A stretch of 64,000 nt of DNA, taken from NCBI GenBank assembly GCA_013322215.1, contig JAAMEZ010000058.1, positions 248,001 to 312,000 of the forward strand, read 5' to 3'. Shown here piece by piece: positions 1-8,119 of the stretch. Below the pieces are notes generated by a model. The model worked only from the letters and a program-made list of their open reading frames with translations, was not told where the DNA came from and made no database searches. A program made the position numbers and the translations under genes. Source of the DNA: Martinezella rhizogenes. GTDB taxonomy: Bacteria; Pseudomonadota; Alphaproteobacteria; Rhizobiales; Rhizobiaceae. Numbering within the stretch: the stretch's first letter is position 1; every line of letters begins with the position of its first letter.

Positions 1-28
1 AGTGCCCTTAGCACCGGATTCTGAACGT

Positions 29-247
29 TCATCTGACCTGGCTACCCAATCGTTTCGCCCTTGCCAGTGCAGAACGAAGAGACGATTGACTGCCGCGCCT
101 ACGCTGGAGTTCCAGTTCTAAAAACTGGTACCAGGGGAGAATTGCCTCTGGGTTTTTCGAGTGGGCCATTCCAATCGCAATGCGGTCCAAATATTGTTCT
201 ATCCGATCCGCGGTGACATGGTCAGGTAAACGTGGTCCGTCAGACAT
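29..247 (-). CDS. hypothetical protein (72 aa)
   Basis: Small soluble protein that I do not recognise. The ATG at 247 is preferred over the longer frame because GAGGAG lies about 7 bases upstream of it, an excellent ribosome binding site. The sequence is charged and helical-looking, with a basic, Ser/Arg-rich C-terminus and no signal peptide or membrane segment. Its upstream neighbour on the same strand is the tRNA-Cys gene. A function cannot be assigned; the good RBS and coherent amino-acid composition are the only grounds for calling it a gene. Confidence 0.55.
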   Translation of the reverse strand: MSDGPRLPDHVTADRIEQYLDRIAIGMAHSKNPEAILPWYQFLELELQRRRGSQSSLRSALARAKRLGSQVR

Positions 248-518
248 GATGCGCTCCTCGGTTGGATCCATTACTCCACCTAGAGGAGCCCTCAATCCGT
301 CAAATTCTCGCGAGAATACGTAGCCCTGTAAAACACCTCACCAAATTGCGGTCTCATGGCCTGCAACATGTTGCATGGCATGCTGCATGGATTCACTGTC
401 GCCTCTCGGAAATGCCTGAAAACCAAGGGAACCAGAACGTAACAAGATGTGACACGAAACCGGCATATCTGCCGGCCCGCATGTCACTTAAGCAACTGAT
501 ATTACTTGGGAAAGTTTG

Positions 519-592
519 TGGAGGCCTCGCCCGGAATCGAACCGGGGTGCAAGGATTTGCAGTCCTCTGCGTAACCACTCCGCCACGAGGCC
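519..592 (-). tRNA. tRNA-Cys (GCA)
   Basis: The minus strand folds as a complete 74-nt tRNA including an encoded CCA (complement of 519-521). The acceptor stem pairs GGCCTCG with CGAGGCC. The T arm contains GGTTCGATTCC. The anticodon loop reads CTGCAAA, giving anticodon GCA for cysteine. Confidence 0.95.
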
Positions 593-916
593 ATCCGAAA
601 GCAATTTGCGTTGTGGTGGCGCGGATTTAGAATGATCCAAAGAAAACCGCAAGAGGCTTATTCTGAATTCTGTCCTTTTTTCATTCTGAGGCGATAATTG
701 CCTGCTGCTCTTGTGGAGGCCGTCAATGCGGGTGATGAAACACATCGCACGCAACACTGCAGGAGTGTCGCAGATGCGAGTTCTATCGGGCGAACCGAAA
801 CAGCACAGGGAATAGTTGCGCAGTTAAAGGCCGCACAGCCTTTACGCGGCAGCGCGAGGACATTAAACAGCCATGCTGAGATTTCGGACAGCATACAGCA
901 TATCGAGAATTCAGAC
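593..916. other. gene-free stretch between tRNA-Cys and the GNAT gene
   Basis: About 320 bases. The acetyltransferase reading frame stays open into this stretch, but the upstream residues do not resemble the family. It should carry the tRNA-Cys promoter (reading left) and the promoter of the acetyltransferase (reading right); no clear -35/-10 pair was seen. Confidence 0.5.
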
Positions 917-1369
917 ATGTTCCTGCTGCGACCTGCAACGCCCGACGACATCCCACGCAATTATGAGATATGGCGAACCTCCGTCGAGGCAACCCATGAT
1001 TTCCTCGATGCATCAGACCGGGAGGCGATTGCGAGGATGGTTTTGGAAGACTATCTGCCGAATGCAGAGTTCACTGTAGCGGTGGATGCCAATAATTTGT
1101 CGCACGGCTTCCTGGGAGCGACCGGAAGCCATATCGATTCACTCTTCATACATGCCGACAGCAGAAGCACGGGTTTGGGACGTCTGCTTTTCGACGGATT
1201 CCGTGATGGGAAAGATGTCGTCACTGTCGACGTGAACGAGCAGAATGCCGGCGCTGTCGGCTTTTACGAGCGACTCGGGCTCATGGCGACAAAGCGCGCC
1301 GATGTCGACGATCAAGGCCGTCCCTACCCGATCCTTCATTTGCAATGGCAAAGACCGACTGCGCCATGA
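917..1369 (+). CDS. YjaB-like GNAT acetyltransferase
   Basis: A 150-aa GNAT-fold N-acetyltransferase that closely resembles E. coli YjaB along its whole length. Shared landmarks are the N-terminal SVEATHDFL segment, a central DSLFIHAD strand, the acetyl-CoA-binding R-S-T-G-L-G-R loop around residue 90, VNEQNAGAVGFYERLG, and a C-terminal DDQGRPYPILHL. It should transfer acetyl from acetyl-CoA to an amine; the substrate is unknown. The start at 917 is chosen because family homology begins at this Met; the upstream extension of the frame looks non-coding. The RBS is weak. It stands alone, with large gaps on both sides. Confidence 0.85.
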   Translation: MFLLRPATPDDIPRNYEIWRTSVEATHDFLDASDREAIARMVLEDYLPNAEFTVAVDANNLSHGFLGATGSHIDSLFIHADSRSTGLGRLLFDGFRDGKDVVTVDVNEQNAGAVGFYERLGLMATKRADVDDQGRPYPILHLQWQRPTAP

Positions 1370-2205
1370 GGCGCAGCTGCCGACGATGTTCCATTTCGGA
1401 TGCTGTGCCGATTATCTTGGATTTCGGCGAACCCGTGGGAATTAAGGGCCAAAAGATCATTGCCGGATCGAGGCGTAGCAACCGCGTCTGGAGGCTGGGA
1501 CTGCCAGCCCATTCAGGTAGGTTATAGAAACCTATGGTAGATGCTAAAATTAACACCACCGGTTTGTACGCCACCCACGGACCGGACAGTGCCGCGTCCG
1601 ACGAGACTACGCCCCCAGTAATGTCGTCGGACGCACCGTGGCCAAATGCCCGGCAGCGGCATCGCAACGAAGCGCGATTGCCAGGCAGTCTCCCCCCTTC
1701 TCTTCTATAGAGTGATGCGCATCCCCTATGGGTTTCTCTGCCCGAGAATCGTTTCAATACTCGCGACTCGAAAGTGTCGCGACCCGGCTGCCATGCCTAT
1801 TGTACGGTGATCGGCTGCGCCCGGTCTCAGGATTGACGATAATCATATGGCTGCGGCTTCCTGCCCTCACCCGCCTTACGCCAGCGCGCTCACCGCCTTT
1901 AACACCTAGAGACTTAAACGCTTTCCGTGCTCGTAGAACGGAAGCTATTCAAATGCGATGGAACACACGCAGGGATCAGACACCCCCGCGAATTGCGTCA
2001 TTTTTGCAACAACGCCGGTTTTCAAGTAGTGCACATATAGTTCCATACCCTTAGTATCTTGCCAAATCACCGAAGCAGGTTCAGGAAATAGTTCGCGAAG
2101 CTTATTACTTCGCACCTACTGATAGGGAACATGAACGGGATGGGGTTGGGCACGTCGTTTCTCGGCGCGATATCTCATGCCCAATCAAGAAAGATTGGAG
2201 TTATT
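1370..2205. other. long gene-free region upstream of ropA
   Basis: Over 800 bases without a convincing gene. Short frames on both strands have no recognisable sequence and no RBS. The last 150 bases are AT-richer than the surroundings and must hold the ropA promoter and a leader. The region also holds a perfect 11-bp inverted repeat (listed separately). Its size leaves room for a small RNA, but nothing diagnostic was seen. Confidence 0.5.
1594..1634. repeat. perfect 11-bp inverted repeat with 19-base spacer
   Basis: GCGTCCGACGA at 1594-1604 is exactly reversed and complemented by TCGTCGGACGC at 1624-1634. No T-run follows, so it is not a standard terminator. It could be a hairpin in a small RNA or a protein-binding palindrome. 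Confidence 0.6.
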
Positions 2206-3312
2206 ATGAACATCAAGAGCCTTCTTCTCGGCTCCGCTGCTGCGCTTGCAGCAGTATCCGGTGCTCACGCGGCTGACGCTATCGTAGCAGCTGAGCCGGA
2301 GCCGCTGGAATACGTCCGTATCTGCGACGCATACGGCGCTGGCTACTTCTTCATCCCGGGCACCGAAACCTGCCTCAAGATCGGCGGCAAGGTTCGTACG
2401 GAAGGTGAATGGTACAACGCTTACAACCGCGACAGCCATCAGGGCACGCTCTGGCACACTCGTGCTGAGTTGAACGTCGACACCGCGACCGACACCGAAT
2501 ACGGTCCGCTGAAGACCGAAACCATCGTTCGTTGGGACTGGAACGACGGCGGCTCCACCTCCACCAACCTGCTGTGGTCCTACATCAGCCTCGGCGGCTT
2601 CACGGTTGGTAAGAAGGACTCGCAATACAACCTGTACATGGGTTATGCCGGCGACGTCATCAACGACGACGTGATCTATGACGGTCCGTACGAACTCAAC
2701 CAGTTGACCTATGAATATGACGGCGGCAACGGCTTCTCGGCTGTGATCTCGCTCGAAGATTCCAACTCTGCCACGACCGGCTCGGCATCTTACGGTGCAA
2801 GCTGGTGGACGGACGACAAGACCAACCACTACGCTCCTGACGTTGTCGCCGGTGCTGGCTTCAAGTCCGGCGCATGGGGCTTCAAGGTCGTCGGCGGTTA
2901 CGACTCGATCGTCGAAGAAGGCGCTGTCAAGGCTCGTGTCGATGCTGACTTCGGCGCATTCACGGCCTTCTTGATGGGCGGCTGGAACACCGACGGCGAC
3001 AAGCTCAACAAGTACGCAGGCACCAACCAGGACGTCTCCGCTTGCACGGCACCGAACGGTACCGTCAATGCATCGAAGTGCGGCTGGGGTGACTGGGCAG
3101 TTTGGGGCGGTGTTGGCGTTCCGTTCAACGACAAGCTGAAGTGGAACCTCCAGCTCGCCTACTCCGACTCGAAGATCTTCGAAGCCACCACGAACCTCAA
3201 GTTCAACCCGGTCAAGAACCTCCTGGTCGAGCCGGAACTGACTTACGTTCACTACGACTATGCCCACGACGACACCGTTTCGGGCATCCTGCGCTTCGAA
3301 CGCAACTTCTAA
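2206..3312 (+). CDS. ropA: outer-membrane porin, RopA family (Porin_2)
   Basis: A 368-aa outer-membrane general porin of the alphaproteobacterial Porin_2 family. A signal peptide (residues 1-22, ending SGAHA) is followed by the family hallmark near residues 35-60, YVRICDAYGAGYFFIPGTE and TCLKIGG. The rest alternates short amphipathic strands with Gly/Asp-rich loops and ends in Phe (RFERNF), the usual beta-barrel assembly signal. ATG 2206 is chosen because it begins the signal peptide; upstream in-frame codons do not. One Cys pair (around residues 284 and 293) may form a loop disulfide. A strong terminator follows. The codon bias is very strong, which fits high expression. Confidence 0.93.
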   Translation: MNIKSLLLGSAAALAAVSGAHAADAIVAAEPEPLEYVRICDAYGAGYFFIPGTETCLKIGGKVRTEGEWYNAYNRDSHQGTLWHTRAELNVDTATDTEYGPLKTETIVRWDWNDGGSTSTNLLWSYISLGGFTVGKKDSQYNLYMGYAGDVINDDVIYDGPYELNQLTYEYDGGNGFSAVISLEDSNSATTGSASYGASWWTDDKTNHYAPDVVAGAGFKSGAWGFKVVGGYDSIVEEGAVKARVDADFGAFTAFLMGGWNTDGDKLNKYAGTNQDVSACTAPNGTVNASKCGWGDWAVWGGVGVPFNDKLKWNLQLAYSDSKIFEATTNLKFNPVKNLLVEPELTYVHYDYAHDDTVSGILRFERNF

Positions 3313-3346
3313 CCTGATCAGACTTGACCTCCGATCAGAGAAGGAA

Positions 3347-3380
3347 GGGGGCCGGCTTTCCCTGCCGGCCCCCTTTTTTT
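3347..3380 (+). terminator. rho-independent terminator of ropA
   Basis: GGGGGCCGGC (3347-3356) pairs perfectly with GCCGGCCCCC (3364-3373) around a 7-base loop and is followed by seven T residues (3374-3380). It lies 34 bases after the ropA stop. Confidence 0.95.
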
Positions 3381-3523
3381 GTCGTCAGCTCCTAGAATTA
3401 TCAGTTTCCCCTGCGATCAGCGCACGAGCCGCAAGGATCTCCAATCAACGAAAAGGGGAACCTAGTCGCTACCGTGGCGTTTAGCCATGAAAAGGGACGT
3501 GACTGAATATAGGAGTTACCACC

Positions 3524-3841
3524 TTGAAACATCTGGCTTCGTTCGCTTTGACCGCCGCGCTGGCCGTAGGCGCGGTGCTGTCCGCCACCCTGCCCGCAGC
3601 GGCCGTGCCGCTCGCCAGCCCATCATCGACGACGGTTTCCAATATCATCCTGGTGCAGGAACAGGGAACACGCAGATATCCGTATGACGACCGCCGGACT
3701 TATTGGCGTGATCGCGATCGTGATCACCGCCATTGGCGCGAGCGGCGCTGGGAGCGGCGCCATTCGGATGACAGATGGCGGGACGACCGTCGCTATCATC
3801 ATCGGCGTCATGGCGGTGTAATATTCGAAATTCGTCCGTGA
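3524..3841 (+). CDS. small secreted Arg/His-rich protein
   Basis: A 105-aa protein with a TTG start preceded by AGGAG eight bases upstream. Residues 1-27 form a signal peptide (MKHL..., Ala-rich core, ending AAA). The mature part is extremely rich in Arg, Asp, His, Trp and Tyr: repeated DRDRDHRHW, RERRW and DDRRYHHRR patches from about residue 50 to the end. Small proteins of this kind are common in Rhizobiales and are generally annotated as hypothetical; no catalytic domain is visible. The composition suggests binding of metal, nucleic acid or an anionic surface polymer, but that is inference. It is a monocistronic gene downstream of ropA. Confidence 0.7.
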   Translation: MKHLASFALTAALAVGAVLSATLPAAAVPLASPSSTTVSNIILVQEQGTRRYPYDDRRTYWRDRDRDHRHWRERRWERRHSDDRWRDDRRYHHRRHGGVIFEIRP

Positions 3842-3927
3842 CGCCCACACTGTGGCATGGCGGCGCGCTGCCATGCCCGTCGACGCCGGTGATTGCATGC
3901 GCCGGTTCGGCCCTTCAAACATCAGTG

Positions 3928-3965
3928 AAACAACAAGGCCGCTGCCGGAGAGACTGGCAGCGGCC
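3928..3965 (-). terminator. terminator of the small His-rich gene (minus strand)
   Basis: GGCCGCTGCC (3937-3946) and GGCAGCGGCC (3956-3965) form a perfect 10-bp stem with a 9-base loop. On the minus strand the stem is followed by TTGTTGTTT, placing it downstream of the gene at 4012-4194. Confidence 0.75.
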
Positions 3966-4011
3966 GACTAATCTTGTAACGGAACTTGCGCCAGTTCCGG
4001 ATGTCTCCCGA

Positions 4012-4194
4012 TTAACGGCAGACGCGCACTCTGCGGACGACCCAGCGGCCGTGAACCCTGTGCTTCACCTTCTTCATGTAGCAGTGATGATGATGGTGGT
4101 AATGACGATGATGCATCGGGGCGGCCTCAGACGGCACGCTGACGGCAAAAACCGATGCCACGGCTACTGCAGAAGCAAGAATCAGATTTTTCAT
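4012..4194 (-). CDS. small secreted His-rich protein (60 aa)
   Basis: A 60-aa product with a clear signal peptide (residues 1-24, MKNLILASAVAVASVFAVSV...SEA). It is followed by a His-rich segment (HHRHYHHHHHCY) and a basic tail with valine alternation ending in RVCR. The start has AGAGG 7 bases upstream and the gene has its own terminator. The His/Cys cluster could bind a transition metal in the periplasm, but no known family was recognised. It is convergent with the Arg/His-rich protein at 3524-3841, another small secreted cationic protein. Confidence 0.7.
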   Translation of the reverse strand: MKNLILASAVAVASVFAVSVPSEAAPMHHRHYHHHHHCYMKKVKHRVHGRWVVRRVRVCR

Positions 4195-4512
4195 GTCGAA
4201 CCTCTAAAGCATTGGGGGACTATGCTGCGCGGATCGCGCATATATGTTCATGCGCCGCGTCGCATTAACGACACATGAACATGTTCTCACATTCGTGAGA
4301 GCAACCATACCTTGAACTATTTTTTCCGGAAATACCACATATATCCGCTCGAGAACCGCCGCTACGAAACGTCGAAAACCATCGATGTGTCGCGTTGGCA
4401 CACTCTTATTAGCCCGCTACCAACCGCGATGACAGTCGAAGCGATGTGCAGCGCAAGATATTGTTATTGCATCGCAAAAGTCTGAGTGAGCTATGCGTCG
4501 ATTTTCAGCCGC
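4195..4512. other. gene-free stretch, AT-richer
   Basis: Roughly 320 bases between two minus-strand genes. It must contain the promoter of the small His-rich gene. No coding frame, repeat or terminator could be supported. Confidence 0.45.
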
Positions 4513-4908
4513 TCAGCGAACGAAGGGCAGCAAGCGTCTTACACGTTCGTCACGAAGATAGAGACCACTCCATGCGATGACGCCGAGCAACAAACTTATA
4601 AGTTGTGACGGAGACCCGATTTCCGCGAGACGAAAATGGGCGCAAATAGCGCCGCCGAAGAAACCGGTCGTGAGGATCGCTCCAAGGACTGCGGTGCGCG
4701 GAATTGCGTAAAGAACGACGCAGACGAGGATGATTAGGCCAACTGGTGTTGCCAGACCGGCGGGAAAGCCCGTCTCCTCCATCTGTGCGCCGACCAATGA
4801 CGGTGCAAACAGATCAACGGCCGCATCGGCCGCCAACGCAAGAATCACGATTGCGCTCAGAAGCCACCCCAGCGCCACTCCTCGATGAAAGCTCGTATTC
4901 TCAGCCAT
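4513..4908 (-). CDS. DoxX-like integral membrane protein
   Basis: A 131-aa protein with four predicted membrane segments, at about residues 8-30, 48-67, 71-92 and 100-118. The TGFPAGLATPVGLI motif and the short cytoplasmic tail match the DoxX-like family (PF13564), whose members are four-helix inner-membrane proteins of mostly unknown function. ATG 4908 is chosen because GGGGGA sits 5 bases upstream; the longer TTG form would start inside that RBS. Family assignment is by pattern recognition only. Confidence 0.65.
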   Translation of the reverse strand: MAENTSFHRGVALGWLLSAIVILALAADAAVDLFAPSLVGAQMEETGFPAGLATPVGLIILVCVVLYAIPRTAVLGAILTTGFFGGAICAHFRLAEIGSPSQLISLLLGVIAWSGLYLRDERVRRLLPFVR

Positions 4909-5202
4909 TTCATCCCCCAATGCGCCGCATCTGGCTCATACCTCGATCGCCCAGCCGGCTTTCGCGTCTGGCTGACAAGCGGCGGCAATCTGGCACGAAT
5001 GAGAAAGCGAGGTCAACGAAGATGCGGCCAGCGAACGGAGCGGGCTCCGGCCGGAATCAATGTCCCGAGGCATGTGCAATAAAACTGCAAAAATGCGCTG
5101 GTATAAGCCCGTCGGCGTTCATCGAGCTTCAGAACAGCGGATACAGGGCCAAGTCGTCAGGCGCGTAAGCGCCGACATATGAACAGTTCTGTAGAAGAAG
5201 AG

Positions 5203-5277
5203 TGGCTCCCCGGGCCGGATTCGAACCGGCGACCTGTCGATTAACAGTCGAATGCTCTACCGCTGAGCTACCAGGGA
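5203..5277 (-). tRNA. tRNA-Asn (GTT)
   Basis: A complete 75-nt tRNA on the minus strand with encoded CCA (complement of 5203-5205). The acceptor pairs TCCCTGG with CCGGGGA (one U-G pair). The T arm contains GGTTCGAATCC. The anticodon loop CTGTTAA gives GTT for asparagine. Confidence 0.95.
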
Positions 5278-5393
5278 ATGCGCTTGGCGCGGTGTGAGCG
5301 GGGTAATACAAATGCTTTCCCGATTTGCCAAGCGGTTTTTTCAAAAAAATCGCATTCTCTTGCATTATTTCCTCGCGCCACCATTTCCTGTGG

Positions 5394-5705
5394 ATGACCG
5401 ATCAAAGCGAAACGACAGCAAATGCCGATCGGAATGGCCGGAAAACCCGCCGTTTTGGCATTGATCCCTCGACCCGCGAGCTGGTTTTTGGCTCCGTGAG
5501 AATTCCCTTGCCCCGATCGCGTCTTGCCCGCGTCGGCGTGGGGATAGCCCTCATATTTGGCGGACTGCTTGGCTTTCTGCCGGTGCTCGGCTTCTGGATG
5601 CTGCCATTGGGCTTCATCGTGCTCTCGCACGACATGCCGATGGTTCGCCGCTGGCGACGACGCTTTGCCGTATGGTGGACGCGAAAGCGCCGCCCGGCAA
5701 ACTGA
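5394..5705 (+). CDS. small membrane protein, PGPGW-like layout
   Basis: A 103-aa protein with a basic N-terminus, one long hydrophobic segment or hairpin at about residues 47-78 (VGVGIALIFGGLLGFLPVLG and FWMLPLGFIVLSHD), and a strongly basic C-terminus (RRWRRR, RKRR). This layout resembles the PGPGW transmembrane family, in which a short Gly/Pro turn separates two helices. The ATG at 5394 is favoured because the residues before it do not look coding. Function unknown. It is divergent from tRNA-Asn and convergent with the acetyltransferase at 5783. Confidence 0.6.
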   Translation: MTDQSETTANADRNGRKTRRFGIDPSTRELVFGSVRIPLPRSRLARVGVGIALIFGGLLGFLPVLGFWMLPLGFIVLSHDMPMVRRWRRRFAVWWTRKRRPAN

Positions 5706-5782
5706 AGCGCGTCGCGATCATTCAAATTCGCTTCTCGCGCTTTTGGTCTTTGATTTTACGCGACATGCTTTAAGCCCTCCCC

Positions 5783-6340
5783 CTATCCTGCGTGAACGGG
5801 ACGAGCCGGATTGCCGACGACCGTCGCACCGGCGGCAACATCTCTGGTGACGACTGCACCGGCGCCGATGATCGCGCCGTCCCCCACCGACACGCCGCCC
5901 ACAAGGATCACGCCGCCGCCGATCCAGACGCTTCTGCCGATCGTTACTGGCCGTGCGACTTCCAGACCCGCTCCGCGTAATTCGGCGTCCTTGTGATGTT
6001 CGGCGCAATAGATATGGACGCCCGGCCCCAGCATGCTGCCGTCGCCGATGCGGACGCTAGCGCTGTCGAGGATCGTACAGCCAGCATTCATATAGACCCG
6101 GCGGCCGAGCGAGATATTGATACCATAGGAGCAGTGAAACGGCGCCTCGACGAAGACGCTCTCGCCGATGTCGGCAAAGAGCGCGGACAGGGCCGGCGCG
6201 AGATTGCCGCGTTGGGAGGGCGGCATTGTGTTGTGCGCATGAACAGCCTCGCGCGCCTGCCAGCGCAAGGCGTCGAGTTCCGGATCGAAACAGCAGTACC
6301 ACTCTCCCGCCGCCATTTTCTGCCGCTCGCTGAGACCCAT
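5783..6340 (-). CDS. sugar O-acetyltransferase, NodL/Maa/LacA family
   Basis: A 185-aa left-handed beta-helix acetyltransferase. The N-terminal Mac domain (residues 6-58, KMAAGEWYCCFDPEL) is followed by hexapeptide repeats. The catalytic His region is CAEHHKD near residue 113, and the C-terminal coil carries VWIGGGVILVGGVSVGDGAI, IGAGAVVTRDV and VVGNPAR. It transfers acetyl from acetyl-CoA to a sugar hydroxyl: maltose/glucose for Maa, galactosides for LacA, or the Nod-factor glucosamine for NodL. No nod genes are nearby, so a general sugar acetyltransferase is likelier than true NodL. The start is supported by GGAGG nine bases upstream. Confidence 0.88.
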   Translation of the reverse strand: MGLSERQKMAAGEWYCCFDPELDALRWQAREAVHAHNTMPPSQRGNLAPALSALFADIGESVFVEAPFHCSYGINISLGRRVYMNAGCTILDSASVRIGDGSMLGPGVHIYCAEHHKDAELRGAGLEVARPVTIGRSVWIGGGVILVGGVSVGDGAIIGAGAVVTRDVAAGATVVGNPARPVHAG

Positions 6341-6667
6341 ATTCTCATTCCTCCAATGCCATCCGAACTTCCCGCCAGCAATCTTGCAACACCGTTCCGT
6401 GCACAGGCAAGGAAGACCGTCGCGTCTTTTTAGGCGACCAACAATCTATGGGCGAATGCGTGCGGCCCACATCTCTTGATTAGCAAAATCTCAAATGCAC
6501 GATCCTGCAAGGAGCGCTTCTCTGCAAAGCCGCTGGCCCTGTGAAAAAGCCCGCCAATGCGGGATTCTTGCCCTCAACAAACTGTCACACAGCTTGTCTA
6601 TAACCCGCGCTACCGCGGACTTGCGCAAGACCACCGGTTCCGAGCTTTCAAAAAGGAAATAGGGATT
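6341..6667. promoter_or_regulatory. divergent control region of the acetyltransferase and ugpBAE
   Basis: About 330 bases with no gene. It should carry the promoters of both divergent units. The only motif I could pick out is the PHO-like box near the ugpB side, listed separately. Confidence 0.5.
6571..6599 (+). promoter_or_regulatory. candidate PHO box upstream of ugpB
   Basis: CTGTCAC at 6582-6588 matches the PhoB half-site CTGTCAT at 6 of 7 positions. Degenerate units lie 11 bases to either side (CCCTCAA at 6571, CTTGTCT at 6593). The location is about 70-95 bases before the ugpB start. ugp operons are established PhoB targets in E. coli; regulation here is inferred from one good half-site only. 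Confidence 0.4.
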
Positions 6668-8020
6668 ATGTCTAAACTTAAAAACCTCATTTCGGCTGCA
6701 ACAGCCGGTGTCATGAGCGTAGCGCTCGCCATGCCGGCTGCCGCTGCTCCGGTCAAGTTCGATTTCTGGTTCGGCCTGTCGGGCGACCTGCAGCGCGTCG
6801 TTGAGACCATGTGCAAGAACTTCAACGACTCCCAGAAGGATTATGAAGTTTCCTGCGTCAGCCAGGGCAACTACGACGCCGCTCTGCAGAACACGATTGC
6901 CGCCTTCCGCGCTGGCAAGCAGCCTACAATCGTTCAGGTCTATGACGTCGGCACCGCGACCATGATGCTTTCGGGCGCCTACTATCCGGTCAACAAGCTG
7001 ATGGCCGAAAATGGCTACAAGGTTAAGTGGGACGACTATTTCCCGGGTATCGCCCGCTATTACGCCACCTCCAAAGGTGAACTGCTTTCCTTCCCCTTCA
7101 ACTCTTCGACCGCCCTGCTCTACTGGAACAAGGACGCCTTCGCGAAGATCGGCAAGACTGCCGCTCCGAAGACCTGGGAAGAAGCTGCCGAAGACATGAA
7201 GGCGCTCAAGGGCGCCGGCTATGATTGCCCGATGGCAATCAACATCTCCGGCAACGAAAGCTGGCAGCTCATGGAGCAGTTTTCTGCCATCCACGACCAG
7301 CCGGTTGCCACGAAGAACAACGGTTATGATGGCCTCGACGCTCGTCTGACGGTCAACAAGACCAAGTTCGTCAAGTACGTAACGGACCTCAAGAGCTGGT
7401 ACGACCAGGGCCTCGTCAAGATCAAGTCCAAGGACCTCGGTCAGGACATGGTTCAGGCCTTCGCTTCGGGCGACTGCCAGATGATCATGACCTCGGTCGG
7501 TGACCATGGTTCGGTCACCAAGACCCAGAAGGCTGGCATGAACTGGGATGTTGCCGAACTTCCGGTATACGCTGGCACCGAGCGCAAGAATTCGCTCGTT
7601 GGCGGCGCGTCGCTCTGGGTTCTCTCCGGCAAGTCGGCTGACGAGTATAAGGGCGCTGCTGCGTTCCTGAACTTCATCGCCAAGCCGGAAACCGCTCTCT
7701 TCTGGTCGACCAACACCGGTTACATCCCGGTCACGAAGTCCGGCTTCGAATTCATGAAGTCCTCCGGCTTCTATGACAAGGCTCCCTTCAAGGGCCGCGA
7801 AGTCGCTATCGCCAGCTTGACCGCTTCCGAGCCGACCCCGATCACCCGCGGCGTTCGCCTTGGCAGCTTCACGCAGATCCGCGCTGAATTCGGCAACCAG
7901 ATGCAGGCCATCTTCGCCAACAAGGTCAGCGTCCAGGAAGGCATCGACAACCTCGTCAAGAACGGCGATGCTGTCCTCGAGCGTTTCGAAGCCACCTACA
8001 AGGGCAAGCAGCTGCCGTAA
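6668..8020 (+). CDS. ugpB: glycerol-3-phosphate-binding periplasmic protein UgpB
   Basis: A 450-aa solute-binding protein that delivers sn-glycerol-3-phosphate (and possibly glycerophosphodiesters) to the UgpAE permease. Signal peptide at residues 1-25 (MSKLKNLISAATAGVMSVAL...AAA). The mature protein opens with VKFDFWFGLSGDLQRVVE, the conserved ligand-contact strand of UgpB, then NGYDG and TSVGDHGSV motifs and a long C-terminal lobe. ATG 6668 starts the signal peptide and has AAGGAAATAGGG just upstream. It is the first gene of ugpBAE; a stem-loop separates it from ugpA. A PHO-like box lies upstream. Confidence 0.92.
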   Translation: MSKLKNLISAATAGVMSVALAMPAAAAPVKFDFWFGLSGDLQRVVETMCKNFNDSQKDYEVSCVSQGNYDAALQNTIAAFRAGKQPTIVQVYDVGTATMMLSGAYYPVNKLMAENGYKVKWDDYFPGIARYYATSKGELLSFPFNSSTALLYWNKDAFAKIGKTAAPKTWEEAAEDMKALKGAGYDCPMAINISGNESWQLMEQFSAIHDQPVATKNNGYDGLDARLTVNKTKFVKYVTDLKSWYDQGLVKIKSKDLGQDMVQAFASGDCQMIMTSVGDHGSVTKTQKAGMNWDVAELPVYAGTERKNSLVGGASLWVLSGKSADEYKGAAAFLNFIAKPETALFWSTNTGYIPVTKSGFEFMKSSGFYDKAPFKGREVAIASLTASEPTPITRGVRLGSFTQIRAEFGNQMQAIFANKVSVQEGIDNLVKNGDAVLERFEATYKGKQLP

Positions 8021-8043
8021 TCGGCAGAACTCGTAGCAAACAG

Positions 8044-8070
8044 CGTCCGCCGAGATTTTCCCGGCGGACG
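8044..8070 (+). terminator. intercistronic stem-loop between ugpB and ugpA
   Basis: CGTCCGCCG (8044-8052) and CGGCGGACG (8062-8070) form a perfect 9-bp stem with a 9-base loop, followed by TTCGTT. In operons led by binding-protein genes such structures usually cause partial termination or protect the upstream message, so that more binding protein than permease is made. Here this role is inferred from position. Confidence 0.65.
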
Positions 8071-8119
8071 TTCGTTATGAGAGCAGGCGTGGCATCAGGC
8101 CCCCAAGCCGGAAGAGACA

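Noticed and set aside
2185..3267. A 360-codon open frame antisense to ropA
   Set aside because: It is the codon-bias shadow of the porin. Its translation is repetitive in V/D/R with no domain, and the sense frame is unmistakable.
5783..6340. True nodulation gene nodL
   Set aside because: The family matches, but no nod gene or nod box is in the window; a general sugar O-acetyltransferase is more likely.
6550..6563. Possible minus-strand terminator before ugpB (CCCGC/GCGGG, then T-run)
   Set aside because: Only a 5-bp stem, and no minus-strand gene upstream of it to terminate.
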